The position numbers were made by a program, and so were the translations under genes. A DNA stretch of 64,000 bases. It comes from Weissella soli. GTDB lineage: Bacteria > Bacillota > Bacilli > Lactobacillales > Lactobacillaceae. The notes beneath the pieces are model-generated. The model searched no databases. It saw only the letters and a list, made by a program, of their open reading frames with translations, and was not told the DNA's origin. This document shows positions 1-6,838 of this stretch, in pieces; the first letter of the stretch is position 1, and every line of letters begins with the position of its first letter. The DNA lies in the NCBI RefSeq assembly GCF_001761545.1, contig NZ_CP017326.1, positions 992,001 to 1,056,000 on the forward strand, in the 5' to 3' direction.

Positions 1-47
1 CTAACTAACTAATAACGGTTATCTTTAATTAATTAGTACTTGGTTAT

Positions 48-428
48 TCAGTCCTTAGTATTATTAGTCTTTAGTAGCTCGACGTTTTGCACATCTGCAA
101 ATTGCACATCTGCAAAACCGCAATCTGCGATTTTGAAATCTGAGACTTCCTTCACCCACTCCTTGAAATTCTTCTTTTCATCCAGAATTTTTGTCGTTCT
201 GGCATATCCCTGAGTTTCCAATTCTTTCCATGCTGATCTTGTTGATCGCTCACCATCTGTCGAATGTTCTGTTAATTCTTCAAAATAGATCTTCCAGTCA
301 TCAGGTAAACTCATGATGTAGCTTAACAATCCTTTAGCTTTTAGGGACAAGTTTTCATCCCTTAAAAAATCGTTGCTGATGATCGTGAAATTATCCCCAG
401 AGCGCTTTCTCCTAATACTTTGAGACAT
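48..428 (-). CDS. Phage helix-turn-helix protein, replication-initiator N-terminal type
   Basis: A 126-residue protein whose N-terminal 85 residues resemble the winged-helix start of phage replication or DnaD-like proteins (conserved LSLKAKGLLSYIMSLPDDW, then STRSAWKELE). The C-terminal tail is short and repetitive (FADVQFADVQNVELL), as in phage replication proteins where a variable linker follows the winged helix. Start chosen at the ATG overlapping the previous stop (TGATG) with GGAG eight bases upstream; a GTG one codon earlier is possible. Last gene of a leftward block of small phage genes. The protein stops early; the +1 frame continues to read NNQVLIN, so a frameshift near the end is possible. 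DNA binding is likely; a replication role is inference. Confidence 0.6.
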   Translation of the reverse strand: MSQSIRRKRSGDNFTIISNDFLRDENLSLKAKGLLSYIMSLPDDWKIYFEELTEHSTDGERSTRSAWKELETQGYARTTKILDEKKNFKEWVKEVSDFKIADCGFADVQFADVQNVELLKTNNTKD

Positions 429-592
429 CACAATTTCTCCATTTCGCTTCCAATTTCATAAATTTTTATTTGCAACTCTTCGCGTTCCTGATCTAATTCT
501 TCAAGTTCACTTTCAAGTGTTTCTTTTTCTTCAGCTAGTCCCTGCCACCGACTATCGTCATCTGGCTCTAAATCGTACGGTGCTACTGCCAT
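428..592 (-). CDS. Small coiled-coil phage protein
   Basis: A 54-residue acidic protein that is almost entirely a predicted coiled coil after residue 20 (LAEEKETLESELEELDQEREELQ). Start at MAVAPYD is chosen because AGGTGG lies five bases upstream. Its stop overlaps the start of the next gene by one base, so the two are probably translationally coupled. No function recognised; it travels with phage early genes. Confidence 0.5.
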   Translation of the reverse strand: MAVAPYDLEPDDDSRWQGLAEEKETLESELEELDQEREELQIKIYEIGSEMEKL

Positions 593-600
593 AATTCCAC

Positions 601-807
601 CTACTTCCATTCATCAATCTCTTTAAATTCGTTCATATCGATATCAAGCAAGATGGCAAGCTTAACCATGGACTTGATTGTGGGATTTGCATTCGCGTTC
701 AGTAGCGAATCTAACGTTCCGGAACCTAAGTTTGTTCCTTGCCTAATCTTAGATACTGAATAATCCTTTTCATTTATGTGTTTACGTACTATTTCACTAA
801 TTGTCAT
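601..807 (-). CDS. Small XRE-type HTH DNA-binding protein
   Basis: A 68-residue protein with a single helix-turn-helix fold (YSVSKIRQGTNLGSGTLDSL, then NPTIKSMVKLAILLDIDMNEF), typical of short Cro/CI-like proteins. A clear AAGGAG lies eight bases before the ATG. It heads the leftward group at 48-807 and faces the YjzC-like gene across a 131-base divergent gap. Likely a phage regulator; the target is unknown. Confidence 0.65.
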   Translation of the reverse strand: MTISEIVRKHINEKDYSVSKIRQGTNLGSGTLDSLLNANANPTIKSMVKLAILLDIDMNEFKEIDEWK

Positions 808-872
808 ATAACTAACTCCTTGTTATATTTTTGATATTTTTTATTAGTCCAAATTTTGATAAGATATAGTTA

Positions 873-915
873 CTCACAAGATTTAACACTGATGATACCA
901 AGATAATCTTGTGAG
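873..915. repeat. Perfect 10-bp inverted repeat in divergent gap
   Basis: CTCACAAGAT at 873-882 and ATCTTGTGAG at 906-915 form a perfect inverted repeat separated by 23 bases, just upstream of the ribosome binding site of the small gene at 939. There is no following T-run, so it is not an intrinsic terminator. It could be an operator with sites two helical turns apart or a leader hairpin. Confidence 0.5.
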
Positions 916-938
916 ATTACTCAGAAAGGAGAATTTCA

Positions 939-1103
939 ATGTCAAAGATTATTAAGCCCGGCTCTGACAATCAAAGGCCTGGCTCATACCATGAAGTTGG
1001 GCCACGTGGTGGTTCAGTTCCAGACGGCCATAACGCCACAATAGACTCTGGCGATAGGCTTCCACCAACTACCAAAAAAGGTAACGGATGGATGCATAAT
1101 TAA
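939..1103 (+). CDS. YjzC-like small protein
   Basis: A 54-residue protein beginning MSKIIKPGSDNQRPGSYHEV and ending RLPPTTKKGNGWMHN. The pattern K-P-G at the start, a GPRGG turn, then S-G-D-R-(L/F)-P-P-T and a C-terminal W matches the YjzC-like family (PF14168), short proteins of unknown function common in Bacillota. AAAGGAG is placed seven bases before the ATG. It is the only rightward gene in the leftward early block, facing the HTH gene at 601-807, and a hairpin terminator follows directly. Family assignment is by eye; biochemical role unknown. Confidence 0.65.
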   Translation: MSKIIKPGSDNQRPGSYHEVGPRGGSVPDGHNATIDSGDRLPPTTKKGNGWMHN

Positions 1104-1107
1104 TCTA

Positions 1108-1140
1108 GGAAAACAGTTGGCTACATCCAGCTGTTTTTCT
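1108..1140. terminator. Bidirectional hairpin terminator
   Basis: AACAGTTGG and CCAGCTGTT form a nine-pair stem (one G-T pair) around a six-base loop, followed by TTTT rightward and preceded by AAAA, so it can end transcripts from both converging genes. The stop codon of the leftward 45-residue gene lies in the loop. Confidence 0.65.
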
Positions 1141-1258
1141 TTACTCTTTTTCCATCGACATAATAGCGTTCACTAAATGCGATTGAACCAATTTGTAACC
1201 AACTCGTATAAGTCTCGTTACCTTTCTCTGAGTACCTTGTCATGTAGTGATGAATCAT
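1121..1258 (-). CDS. Small phage protein, 45 residues
   Basis: A 45-residue ORF starting MIHHYMTRYSEKGNETYTSW. The ATG overlaps the stop of the upstream gene (ATGA), indicating translational coupling, and AAAGG lies nine bases upstream. The HYMTRYSENG-SWLQI pattern resembles short conserved proteins of lactic phage early regions, but no function is known. An alternative ATG at 1267 gives 48 residues with a worse-placed ribosome binding site. Confidence 0.5.
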   Translation of the reverse strand: MIHHYMTRYSEKGNETYTSWLQIGSIAFSERYYVDGKRVKKNSWM

Positions 1259-1425
1259 AGCAACCATCCTTTCCACAACCCATCTAACAAGACCAGCCCA
1301 GTAATGACATCCGCACCAGCAGCGCAGTCAAATAACAAACTGTGGATATCCAATGTGACGCCGACGGTGTACAGGAAGATCCCAAACAAAACAACTAAAA
1401 CACTCACTAACTTTTCGAAAAACAT
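1255..1425 (-). CDS. Small single-pass membrane protein
   Basis: A 56-residue protein starting MFFEKLVSVLVVLFGIFLYT, with one clear hydrophobic segment (residues 6-25) and a less hydrophobic C-terminal half. The internal ATG is preferred over one at 1443 because AGAGG sits seven bases upstream of it. Coupled to the next gene by an ATGA overlap. Function unknown. Confidence 0.45.
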   Translation of the reverse strand: MFFEKLVSVLVVLFGIFLYTVGVTLDIHSLLFDCAAGADVITGLVLLDGLWKGWLL

Positions 1426-1459
1426 ATGTTTACCTCTCAACATAACGGGGCCACACCCA

Positions 1460-1729
1460 TTAATTTTTGTGTTCTTTTATCCAATTACTTGATTCTTCAA
1501 TGTCGAAGTAGCGAGTGCCTTCCATCTGATGGAACGGCATCCCTTGCCTCACATATTTGATTAGCGTGTTATACGATATATGCATCTCCTTAGCAGCATC
1601 CATTGTTTTGAACATGCCACTAGATTGATGCCTATGTTCTAGTTCTTTAATCCTATTTTCTAAAGATGCCGTTGCCCTCCTAACAGCTTCATCCACTATC
1701 AAGCCAATTGCTTCGTTTATATTTGGCAT
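1460..1729 (-). CDS. Excisionase/MerR-like phage DNA-binding protein
   Basis: An 89-residue protein with an N-terminal coiled coil (residues 15-35) and a C-terminal winged-helix segment: MDAAKEMHISYNTLIKYVRQ, then GMPFHQMEGTRYFDIEESSNWIKEHKN. The pattern helix-turn-helix, (G/R)-x-P, short beta hairpin, then a W-containing helix is typical of excisionase/Xis-like and phage MerR-type HTH proteins. GGAGG precedes the ATG. It could be the excisionase partner of the integrase at 6839 or an early regulator. DNA binding is well supported, the exact role is inference. Confidence 0.6.
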   Translation of the reverse strand: MPNINEAIGLIVDEAVRRATASLENRIKELEHRHQSSGMFKTMDAAKEMHISYNTLIKYVRQGMPFHQMEGTRYFDIEESSNWIKEHKN

Positions 1730-1746
1730 GTCTGGGCCTCCTACAG

Positions 1747-2472
1747 CTATTGCTGTTCACCAAGGAACTTATTAATAAAGTACTGCTGACCCTTGCCAGT
1801 CACCTTTGGCGTCTTGGTGGTAACGTTCACACCATTTGAATTGATATGGTTATGTTCCTTAATTTCGAATAACCCAAGCTCCATGCTTTTTTGCGTTGGC
1901 ATATTACGATCTGATCCCATACGTCGCACTAGATAGCCATTCTCCCGCAAATAAGTGAAGAGACGATTCTGTCCCATCTCTACGCCATTTTGTTTAAGCA
2001 ACTTTGCAAGCTCACCAATTAGGATTGATGATTGACTTGCACTCACTGCGTCAGCGAACAAAGCCTTTGGCTTCATCTCAGCAATCCGTTCTTCATATCC
2101 AATGAGTTTCTTGTTCGCATACTCAAGCGAACGTGCCATCATCATTTCTGGTGAATTGAATGCCTTCTCAACTTGTATAAAGTAATTTCGAACTTCGTAT
2201 CCTTTTGTTGTGCCAGACATCATGGCAATGTGCTTTGCCATTTCGATTGTCATTAAGTAGTCATCTAGTTGACGAGTTGCACCATTATTAACAACCGTGG
2301 TTGCAACCACACTTGTAAAATCCATACCTGAATTAAATAACTTAGAATTAGTTTTGAACCAATCATTAAAGCGATATGTTTTTGCAATCTCCAATGCCTT
2401 ATATAATTCACGAGCGCTAACTCGTTGTTCACCTTGTTCAGTTGCCTGAACTTTAATTAATTCATTATTCAT
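1747..2472 (-). CDS. Phage antirepressor (AntA/AntB N-terminus, KilAC C-terminus)
   Basis: A 241-residue protein with two modules. Residues 1-110 match AntA/AntB-type antirepressors (VSARELYKALEIAKTYRFND, then YLMTIEMAKHIAMMSGT and YFIQVEKAF). Residues 130-241 match the KilAC DNA-binding domain found in many phage antirepressors (LLKQNGVEMGQNRLFTYLRE, GYLVRRMGSDRN, and a final TGKGQQYFINKF). It would relieve CI repression or bind early DNA. Start at MNNELIK, 25 bases after the upstream gene, with an AGTAGG-like ribosome site; the longer reading from 2508 overlaps the upstream gene and lacks a site. Part of the leftward early operon behind the Cro-like gene. Confidence 0.8.
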   Translation of the reverse strand: MNNELIKVQATEQGEQRVSARELYKALEIAKTYRFNDWFKTNSKLFNSGMDFTSVVATTVVNNGATRQLDDYLMTIEMAKHIAMMSGTTKGYEVRNYFIQVEKAFNSPEMMMARSLEYANKKLIGYEERIAEMKPKALFADAVSASQSSILIGELAKLLKQNGVEMGQNRLFTYLRENGYLVRRMGSDRNMPTQKSMELGLFEIKEHNHINSNGVNVTTKTPKVTGKGQQYFINKFLGEQQ

Positions 2473-2497
2473 GTTTCGCCTACTTTCTGTCTTCCCT

Positions 2498-2701
2498 TTA
2501 TAGTTCAATTCCTAAAATCTCGGCTGCTACCTTTTGAATTTCAATATCCTTAGGCGTTGTGTTACCAGCTAGTGCGCGACTTACTTGCGCGGGTGTTGTG
2601 TGTAACAGCTTAGATAATTCAACTTGGGTCATACCACGTTGTAGCAAAGCTACTTTGAATGTGATTTTTGTCTTCTTAGCGGCCGACTCTAATTCAGTCA
2701 T
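2498..2701 (-). CDS. Cro-like XRE repressor
   Basis: A 67-residue helix-turn-helix protein (VALLQRGMTQVELSKLLHTT, PAQVSRALAGNTTPKD) that is first in the leftward early operon and divergent from the CI-like repressor, the classic Cro position. GGAG lies nine bases before the ATG. It probably binds the three operator copies in the gap at 2751-2924. Confidence 0.75.
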   Translation of the reverse strand: MTELESAAKKTKITFKVALLQRGMTQVELSKLLHTTPAQVSRALAGNTTPKDIEIQKVAAEILGIEL

Positions 2702-2750
2702 ACAAAATTCTCCTTTCTTATTAATTCATCAAGTTATTGTTGACTTTAAA

Positions 2751-2924
2751 TATCCAAATGGATACAATTAAGACATATAAAAATAAGCTTGTTAAATCCC
2801 ATATATCAACTCTCGCTCGTCCAAAAGCATTTGATATTAGGTGTTTTAATTTGCTCTATCACTTGATGAATTAATTGTAATCCATTAGGATACTTTTGTA
2901 AACATAAAGATATCTACTTGGATA
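2751..2924. promoter_or_regulatory. Prophage switch region: three operators and repressor promoter
   Basis: The gap between the Cro-like and CI-like genes holds three copies of one palindrome: TATCC-AAAT-GGATA at 2751-2764, AATCC-ATTA-GGATA at 2879-2892 and TATCT-ACTT-GGATA at 2911-2924. The first is a perfect inverted repeat. A promoter for the rightward repressor gene is plausible at TTGATG (2863-2868), 17 bases, TAGGAT (2886-2891), overlapping the second operator. The layout matches a lysis-lysogeny switch with CI and Cro binding the same sites. Confidence 0.6.
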
Positions 2925-2958
2925 CTTTTAATTCGTCATATCACTGAAAGGTCTTGAT

Positions 2959-3303
2959 ATGACTGTATTCGAACGTATAAAAGAAATTTCAAAAAAGCGT
3001 GGAATCAACCTAAAAACTACCGCCATTGAAGCTGGATTGTCTGAAAATGCTATTTATAAGTGGAAAATCCAAACACCTGCGACAGATAAATTAAAAGCCG
3101 TAGCTGCGGTCTTAGACGTATCTGTAGATTACCTGCTAGGCAATACTGATGACATGCACAGCAACAAGCAAGATGATATGCCTATTGATCTGGAAGAAAC
3201 ACTTAGCAAGCTCGGTCCTGCTGTTTCATTTGGTGGTAAAGAACTTACTGATGAACAAAAGTTGAAGTTTTATGAGATGGCTAAATTGATGTTTGGTGAT
3301 TAG
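2959..3303 (+). CDS. CI-like prophage repressor
   Basis: A 114-residue protein with an N-terminal XRE helix-turn-helix (IKEISKKRGINLKTTAIEAG, LSENAIYKWKIQTP, ending VAAVLDVSVDYLLGN) and an acidic C-terminal extension without a LexA-type peptidase domain. Such short repressors usually work with an ImmA-type protease, and the next gene begins immediately after this stop codon (TAG-ATG), implying coupled expression. It is expected to hold the prophage silent by binding the TATCC-N4-GGATA sites upstream. Confidence 0.8.
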   Translation: MTVFERIKEISKKRGINLKTTAIEAGLSENAIYKWKIQTPATDKLKAVAAVLDVSVDYLLGNTDDMHSNKQDDMPIDLEETLSKLGPAVSFGGKELTDEQKLKFYEMAKLMFGD

Positions 3304-3714
3304 ATGAATGAAGAAGATTTACGAGATGAACTCCTTGCATTAGCAAGACGACAAGATATTGAAATTATTAATATTGAAACAGACGATGATGCATCACCAG
3401 ACGTTGCTTTTCCTTTCATAAGAAAGATTATGATGAATCCTAACTTTGATACTAGCTACGCCTATAACTTTCGTTTGGCTCATGAAATCGCTCATGTTAT
3501 GTACGCGGATAAGGAAGCTCTTCCCTACTATCGGTTTTCACCCTTCTTTTTGAAGGAAGAGGAAAACTCCGCTAATGATCATGCAATTGAGTTAATTGTG
3601 AATATGGTTTACAAAGACGTACCTACCGAACAACGTAATTGGTTAGACTTCATGAATACACTAGGATTACAATCACAGTTTGAATCCACTGTGAAACAAA
3701 TTTTATATAAATAA
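3304..3714 (+). CDS. ImmA/IrrE-family metallopeptidase
   Basis: A 136-residue protein with the zinc metallopeptidase signature LAHEIAHVMY (residues 58-67), followed by a downstream acidic stretch (KEEENSANDHAIEL) that supplies the third zinc ligand region typical of this family. ImmA-type proteases cleave the partner repressor to induce mobile elements, and the gene is fused back-to-back with the CI-like repressor. Its final codons are within the first copy of a direct repeat that recurs at 4909. Confidence 0.8.
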   Translation: MNEEDLRDELLALARRQDIEIINIETDDDASPDVAFPFIRKIMMNPNFDTSYAYNFRLAHEIAHVMYADKEALPYYRFSPFFLKEEENSANDHAIELIVNMVYKDVPTEQRNWLDFMNTLGLQSQFESTVKQILYK

Positions 3715-3775
3715 AAAAGCCACCTATTGAGGTAGCCTATGAGGTACGTGCAGTCAGGAACCACGTTAAAAGCTA
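3703..3775. repeat. Direct repeat copy 1 with two hairpins
   Basis: This segment and 4909-4975 share the order TTATATAAATAAAAA, a GCCAC-hairpin, ACGT(S) hairpin with an 11-base loop, and TTAAAAGCTA. Here the second hairpin is ACGTG (3746-3750) with CACGT (3762-3766) around loop CAGTCAGGAAC. Read leftward, the first hairpin is followed by a T-run and resembles an intrinsic terminator. The two copies flank the gene at 3804-4880. Confidence 0.65.
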
Positions 3776-3803
3776 GGGCACACTATTTCAAGGAGAAGTA
3801 AAT

Positions 3804-4880
3804 ATGGATAAGCAAGAATTTTCAACTAAAATAAAGCAATTTTCAAAACGGATTGAACAGTTTAAAAATACAATTTCAAACGAAGAACAAACAAAAAATT
3901 CATTGATACTACCCTTCTTCTCGGCTCTTGGATATGATGTTTTTAATCCAATGGAATTCATTCCGGAATTTACAGCTGATGTGTCCGGAATTAAAAAAGG
4001 TGAACGCGTGGATTTTGCGATTAAATTAGATGATCAAGTTGTGATCCTAGTTGAGGCGAAAGAACTAAGTGCCCCCCTTGATAAGCATACTACACAAATT
4101 AATCGTTATTTTAATGTTGTTGACGCAAAGTTTGCAATCATCACTAATGGTAAAGAGTATCGTTTTTACACGGATCTCGAAAAAGAAAATATAATGGATG
4201 GCAAGCCGTTTTTGACGGTTGATCTAACAGATATCAAAGATTCACAAATCAGTGAACTTTTTAAATTTGTAAAAGACAACTTTGATTCAGAAAATATAAC
4301 CAGTACAGCTTCTGATCTGAAATATGTAAGTCAAATTAAGGCATTTTTTACTCAAGCAATAGATTCACCAAATGATGATTTCGTTAGATTAGTTCTTGAT
4401 GAGATCGGATACGATGGTGTTAAGCGACAAAATATTATTGAAGAGTTTAAACCTATGGTTTCTAGAGCTGTACAATCCTTAATTAGCGAGCGTGTAAATG
4501 ATCGACTATCTAGTGCATTGAATTCTACCAGTGTTACGACGTCCGAGGAAGTGGTGGTATCTTCTGACGAGGCAGTACCAGAGAAAACAGAAAACGAAAT
4601 TGTAACTACCGCGGATGAACTTGAAGTTTATACAATTACGAAACTAATTTTGAATAAGATACTCCCTTCTGACCGTATTTTTTATCGGGACAATACTACA
4701 TACTTTAATATTTTGATAGATGATAATAATCGTCGCTGGGTACTACGTGCCTACTTTAATTCCTCACGTTCATGGATCGTATTAAATGACCAAGACAACA
4801 CAAAAATAGAATTCAAACAACCGATAGATATCTATGAATATGCTTCTAAAATTAGCGACATAGCTCAAAACTTTGTATAA
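3804..4880 (+). CDS. HsdR N-terminal-domain-like (PD-(D/E)XK) protein, candidate prophage accessory/defence gene
   Basis: A 358-residue protein whose first 170 residues look like the N-terminal domain of type I restriction R subunits (HSDR_N): SLILPFFSALGYDVFNP, then ERVDFAIKLDDQVVILVEAK, where the D and the E-x-K pair fit the PD-(D/E)XK nuclease core, then INRYFNVVDAKFAIITNGKE. There is no helicase domain, so it is not a restriction R subunit. A low-complexity linker (residues about 245-275) leads to a second domain with NTTYFNILIDDNNRRWVLRAY and SSRSWIVL. Ribosome site AAGGAG is clear. It lies between the repressor/protease pair and the integrase, a usual place for superinfection or anti-phage genes. 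Nuclease activity is inferred from the motif only. Confidence 0.65.
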   Translation: MDKQEFSTKIKQFSKRIEQFKNTISNEEQTKNSLILPFFSALGYDVFNPMEFIPEFTADVSGIKKGERVDFAIKLDDQVVILVEAKELSAPLDKHTTQINRYFNVVDAKFAIITNGKEYRFYTDLEKENIMDGKPFLTVDLTDIKDSQISELFKFVKDNFDSENITSTASDLKYVSQIKAFFTQAIDSPNDDFVRLVLDEIGYDGVKRQNIIEEFKPMVSRAVQSLISERVNDRLSSALNSTSVTTSEEVVVSSDEAVPEKTENEIVTTADELEVYTITKLILNKILPSDRIFYRDNTTYFNILIDDNNRRWVLRAYFNSSRSWIVLNDQDNTKIEFKQPIDIYEYASKISDIAQNFV

Positions 4881-4908
4881 ATGAAATACAGATCCTCCAA
4901 ACATCATT

Positions 4909-4975
4909 TATATAAATAAAAAGCCACTTGTGAGGTGGCATACATACGTCCAGCAAGGAACGACGTTAAAAGCTA
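4909..4975. repeat. Direct repeat copy 2 with two hairpins
   Basis: Second copy of the repeat at 3703. The hairpin is ACGTC (4946-4950) with GACGT (4962-4966) around loop CAGCAAGGAAC. Relative to copy 1 the closing pair changes from G-C to C-G on both sides, so pairing is kept. It also carries a non-coding copy of the sequence that encodes the last codons of the ImmA-like gene in copy 1. Confidence 0.65.
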
Positions 4976-5004
4976 ATTTAAAAATGTGTGGAAAGGATTA
5001 AACA

Positions 5005-5703
5005 ATGCCAACCTCAATATCTATTAGACAAATATCCCAGTTGAAAATTCCAGAAGGAGAGACAGTTGTAGAAAGAGCAGGTGTCCCACTAGGATCAATA
5101 AGACGAAGTGAAACTACATTTATTATTAATAGCGAAAGTTATACTATCTATAACTGTTCATTTAGTAAAGACTATGCTGATAACATTTCCGTATTTATCC
5201 CAGAAATAGATGACTACATAGAACTGAATTCATACAAGAAAAAAATTGAATTTAAACTATATTATAACTCCCATAAAGGAATCATATTCTCAGATGCAAC
5301 CACACCTATAACAAAAAGCTTTCTTAACTGTCTAAATGCTACACCTTCAGTTAATATCGAGTACAAGACTCCGCATTTTAATTTAGAAAGTATTGCAAAT
5401 CAACTAATTGAGACAAAAGGAGTAGGATTTGATTCGGATGACGAAGGAGTAAGCAGTAAGAGCTTTTATGGAAGTGAAGTTGATACTAACCAAGAAGCTA
5501 GCTATGCTCTAGAACAAGATCATTCTACAAAACTAATTGGTTCAATAGAAGTACTTGGTTCACTATATACGATAATGTTTACGCAATCAGGAAGCATTGT
5601 AGCCTACTCTAAAATACCAACAACAAAAGAAGGAAAACCTTTGGAAAATCCAATGTTACACTTCTCTTTAGATGTGCTTAGTACAATTCATTTTTTGGAT
5701 TAG
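5005..5703 (+). CDS. Unknown prophage accessory protein, 232 residues
   Basis: Not recognised. The protein is soluble, with no signal peptide or membrane segment, and beta-rich at both ends. It opens with a repeated-turn region (IPEGETVVERAGVPLGSIRR) and has an acidic middle (FDSDDEGVSSKSF). A good GGAAAGG site precedes the ATG, and the second direct-repeat copy lies just upstream. Its stop overlaps the stop of the opposite-strand gene by four bases. Position between repressor and integrase makes it a candidate lysogenic-conversion or defence gene, but nothing in the sequence proves that. Confidence 0.5.
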   Translation: MPTSISIRQISQLKIPEGETVVERAGVPLGSIRRSETTFIINSESYTIYNCSFSKDYADNISVFIPEIDDYIELNSYKKKIEFKLYYNSHKGIIFSDATTPITKSFLNCLNATPSVNIEYKTPHFNLESIANQLIETKGVGFDSDDEGVSSKSFYGSEVDTNQEASYALEQDHSTKLIGSIEVLGSLYTIMFTQSGSIVAYSKIPTTKEGKPLENPMLHFSLDVLSTIHFLD

Positions 5704-6470
5704 TATACATTAGTCAATGGAATGTAATTTTTAACTATATCTTCAAGTGTTTCTAAATCAGATGATGTTGCATATATTTTATTTTTTTGTATCTTTAGTG
5801 TCATTTCATCATTTTTAATATCAATTTGAACACTTTTAATTTTAATAGGTTGTATAGTCTTAATTGTAATTTTGTAAAATGGGTTTAAATTACTACTATT
5901 TAAATCAATTCCGAGTGTATATGAACAATCATTGAATGTAAATTTGCTCGTTATAAAATCCTTATATTTTTTGAAATCTGACCATACAGATTTTACAGAT
6001 CTAGCAGCAATTTGATATTCGAACTTTAATACTAGTTGTTGATTTGTTGGTTTGTTGACTAAATTGGCATTTATAGTGAAACGCAATTTGTTTGAAGTAG
6101 CTGTTTTTATTGAAAGACTTGATTCTCTTTTTTCAATATCTCTTTTTTTTGAAAGATTTTCTTTATCCATAAATGATATCAAAACCTCTTCAACATCCAA
6201 TAATTGTATCTCATCGGCAAGTTCTAAGCGCACTGAAGGTTCAAATACAACTGTAGAATTTTTTATGTACGCTTTTAGTTTATTAACCCAACGATAAATG
6301 AAATCGCTTTCATTATACAACGCGATTAGTACGGGAGCTAAGCTAAATAATTCTAAATAATTAGGAGCCATCTGATTCACAATTGCATGAATTACATTGT
6401 AAGTGGTGACTATCAGAGTTATGGCAATTAAAAATATAATTAAAATTTTTTTAAAATCAAATTTTTCCAT
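5700..6470 (-). CDS. Unknown two-segment membrane protein in prophage
   Basis: A 256-residue protein with two hydrophobic segments near the N-terminus (about residues 8-30, IILIFLIAITLIVTTYNVI-like, and 38-52) and a long soluble C-terminal part rich in K, I and N. Start at MEKFDFKK is chosen because GGAG lies eight bases upstream; a longer reading to 6539 has no site. It is tail-to-tail with the 232-residue gene and runs against the direction of the lysogeny block, which suggests its own promoter and expression in the prophage state. Very AT-rich. Function unknown. Confidence 0.5.
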   Translation of the reverse strand: MEKFDFKKILIIFLIAITLIVTTYNVIHAIVNQMAPNYLELFSLAPVLIALYNESDFIYRWVNKLKAYIKNSTVVFEPSVRLELADEIQLLDVEEVLISFMDKENLSKKRDIEKRESSLSIKTATSNKLRFTINANLVNKPTNQQLVLKFEYQIAARSVKSVWSDFKKYKDFITSKFTFNDCSYTLGIDLNSSNLNPFYKITIKTIQPIKIKSVQIDIKNDEMTLKIQKNKIYATSSDLETLEDIVKNYIPLTNVY

Positions 6471-6585
6471 CAATGCTACTCCTCTACAAATTGAATTTAA
6501 AAAACTTACTGTTTGTCCTGAAACTGAATCAAAATACAAAAACTAAAATTATATTTAGCAATATACTATTAAATTATTGTATCAT

Positions 6586-6779
6586 GACTCGACAAGTCGT
6601 TAAACTGCTATACCACTCCGTGAATCTCCTGATAAGGCATTACAAAAGGAAAATCATGATAAATAAAAAAGCACACCCTCCATCGCCAAACTTGAGGTGT
6701 GCGTGTAACAAAAAAACAAAGCATCACTGCCCTATTTCTGTATTCGATTATAACAGACCTGAGCAAGTCTATAAACTGC
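6586..6779. repeat. Direct repeats upstream of integrase, possible arm-type sites
   Basis: GACAAGTCGTTAAACTGC (6591-6608) and GAGCAAGTCTATAAACTGC (6761-6779) are imperfect direct repeats about 170 bases apart in the leader of the integrase gene. Between them is a perfect 7-bp inverted repeat GCACACC (6672-6678) / GGTGTGC (6697-6703), with an A-run on its left, so it reads as a terminator for leftward transcripts. The repeats could be arm-type integrase sites or regulatory sites. Confidence 0.4.
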
Positions 6780-6838
6780 CTAATGTGATCAATAACTCCT
6801 CAATTATTCAGGGCCACACCCAAGTTGAGGTATTTTGA

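Noticed and set aside
1247-1492. Rightward 81-residue reading frame
   Set aside because: Lies opposite to two better-supported coupled leftward phage genes and has no domain pattern.
3720-3740. Ordinary terminator of the ImmA-like gene
   Set aside because: In the gene direction no T-run follows the hairpin; the A-run before it makes it a terminator only for leftward transcripts.
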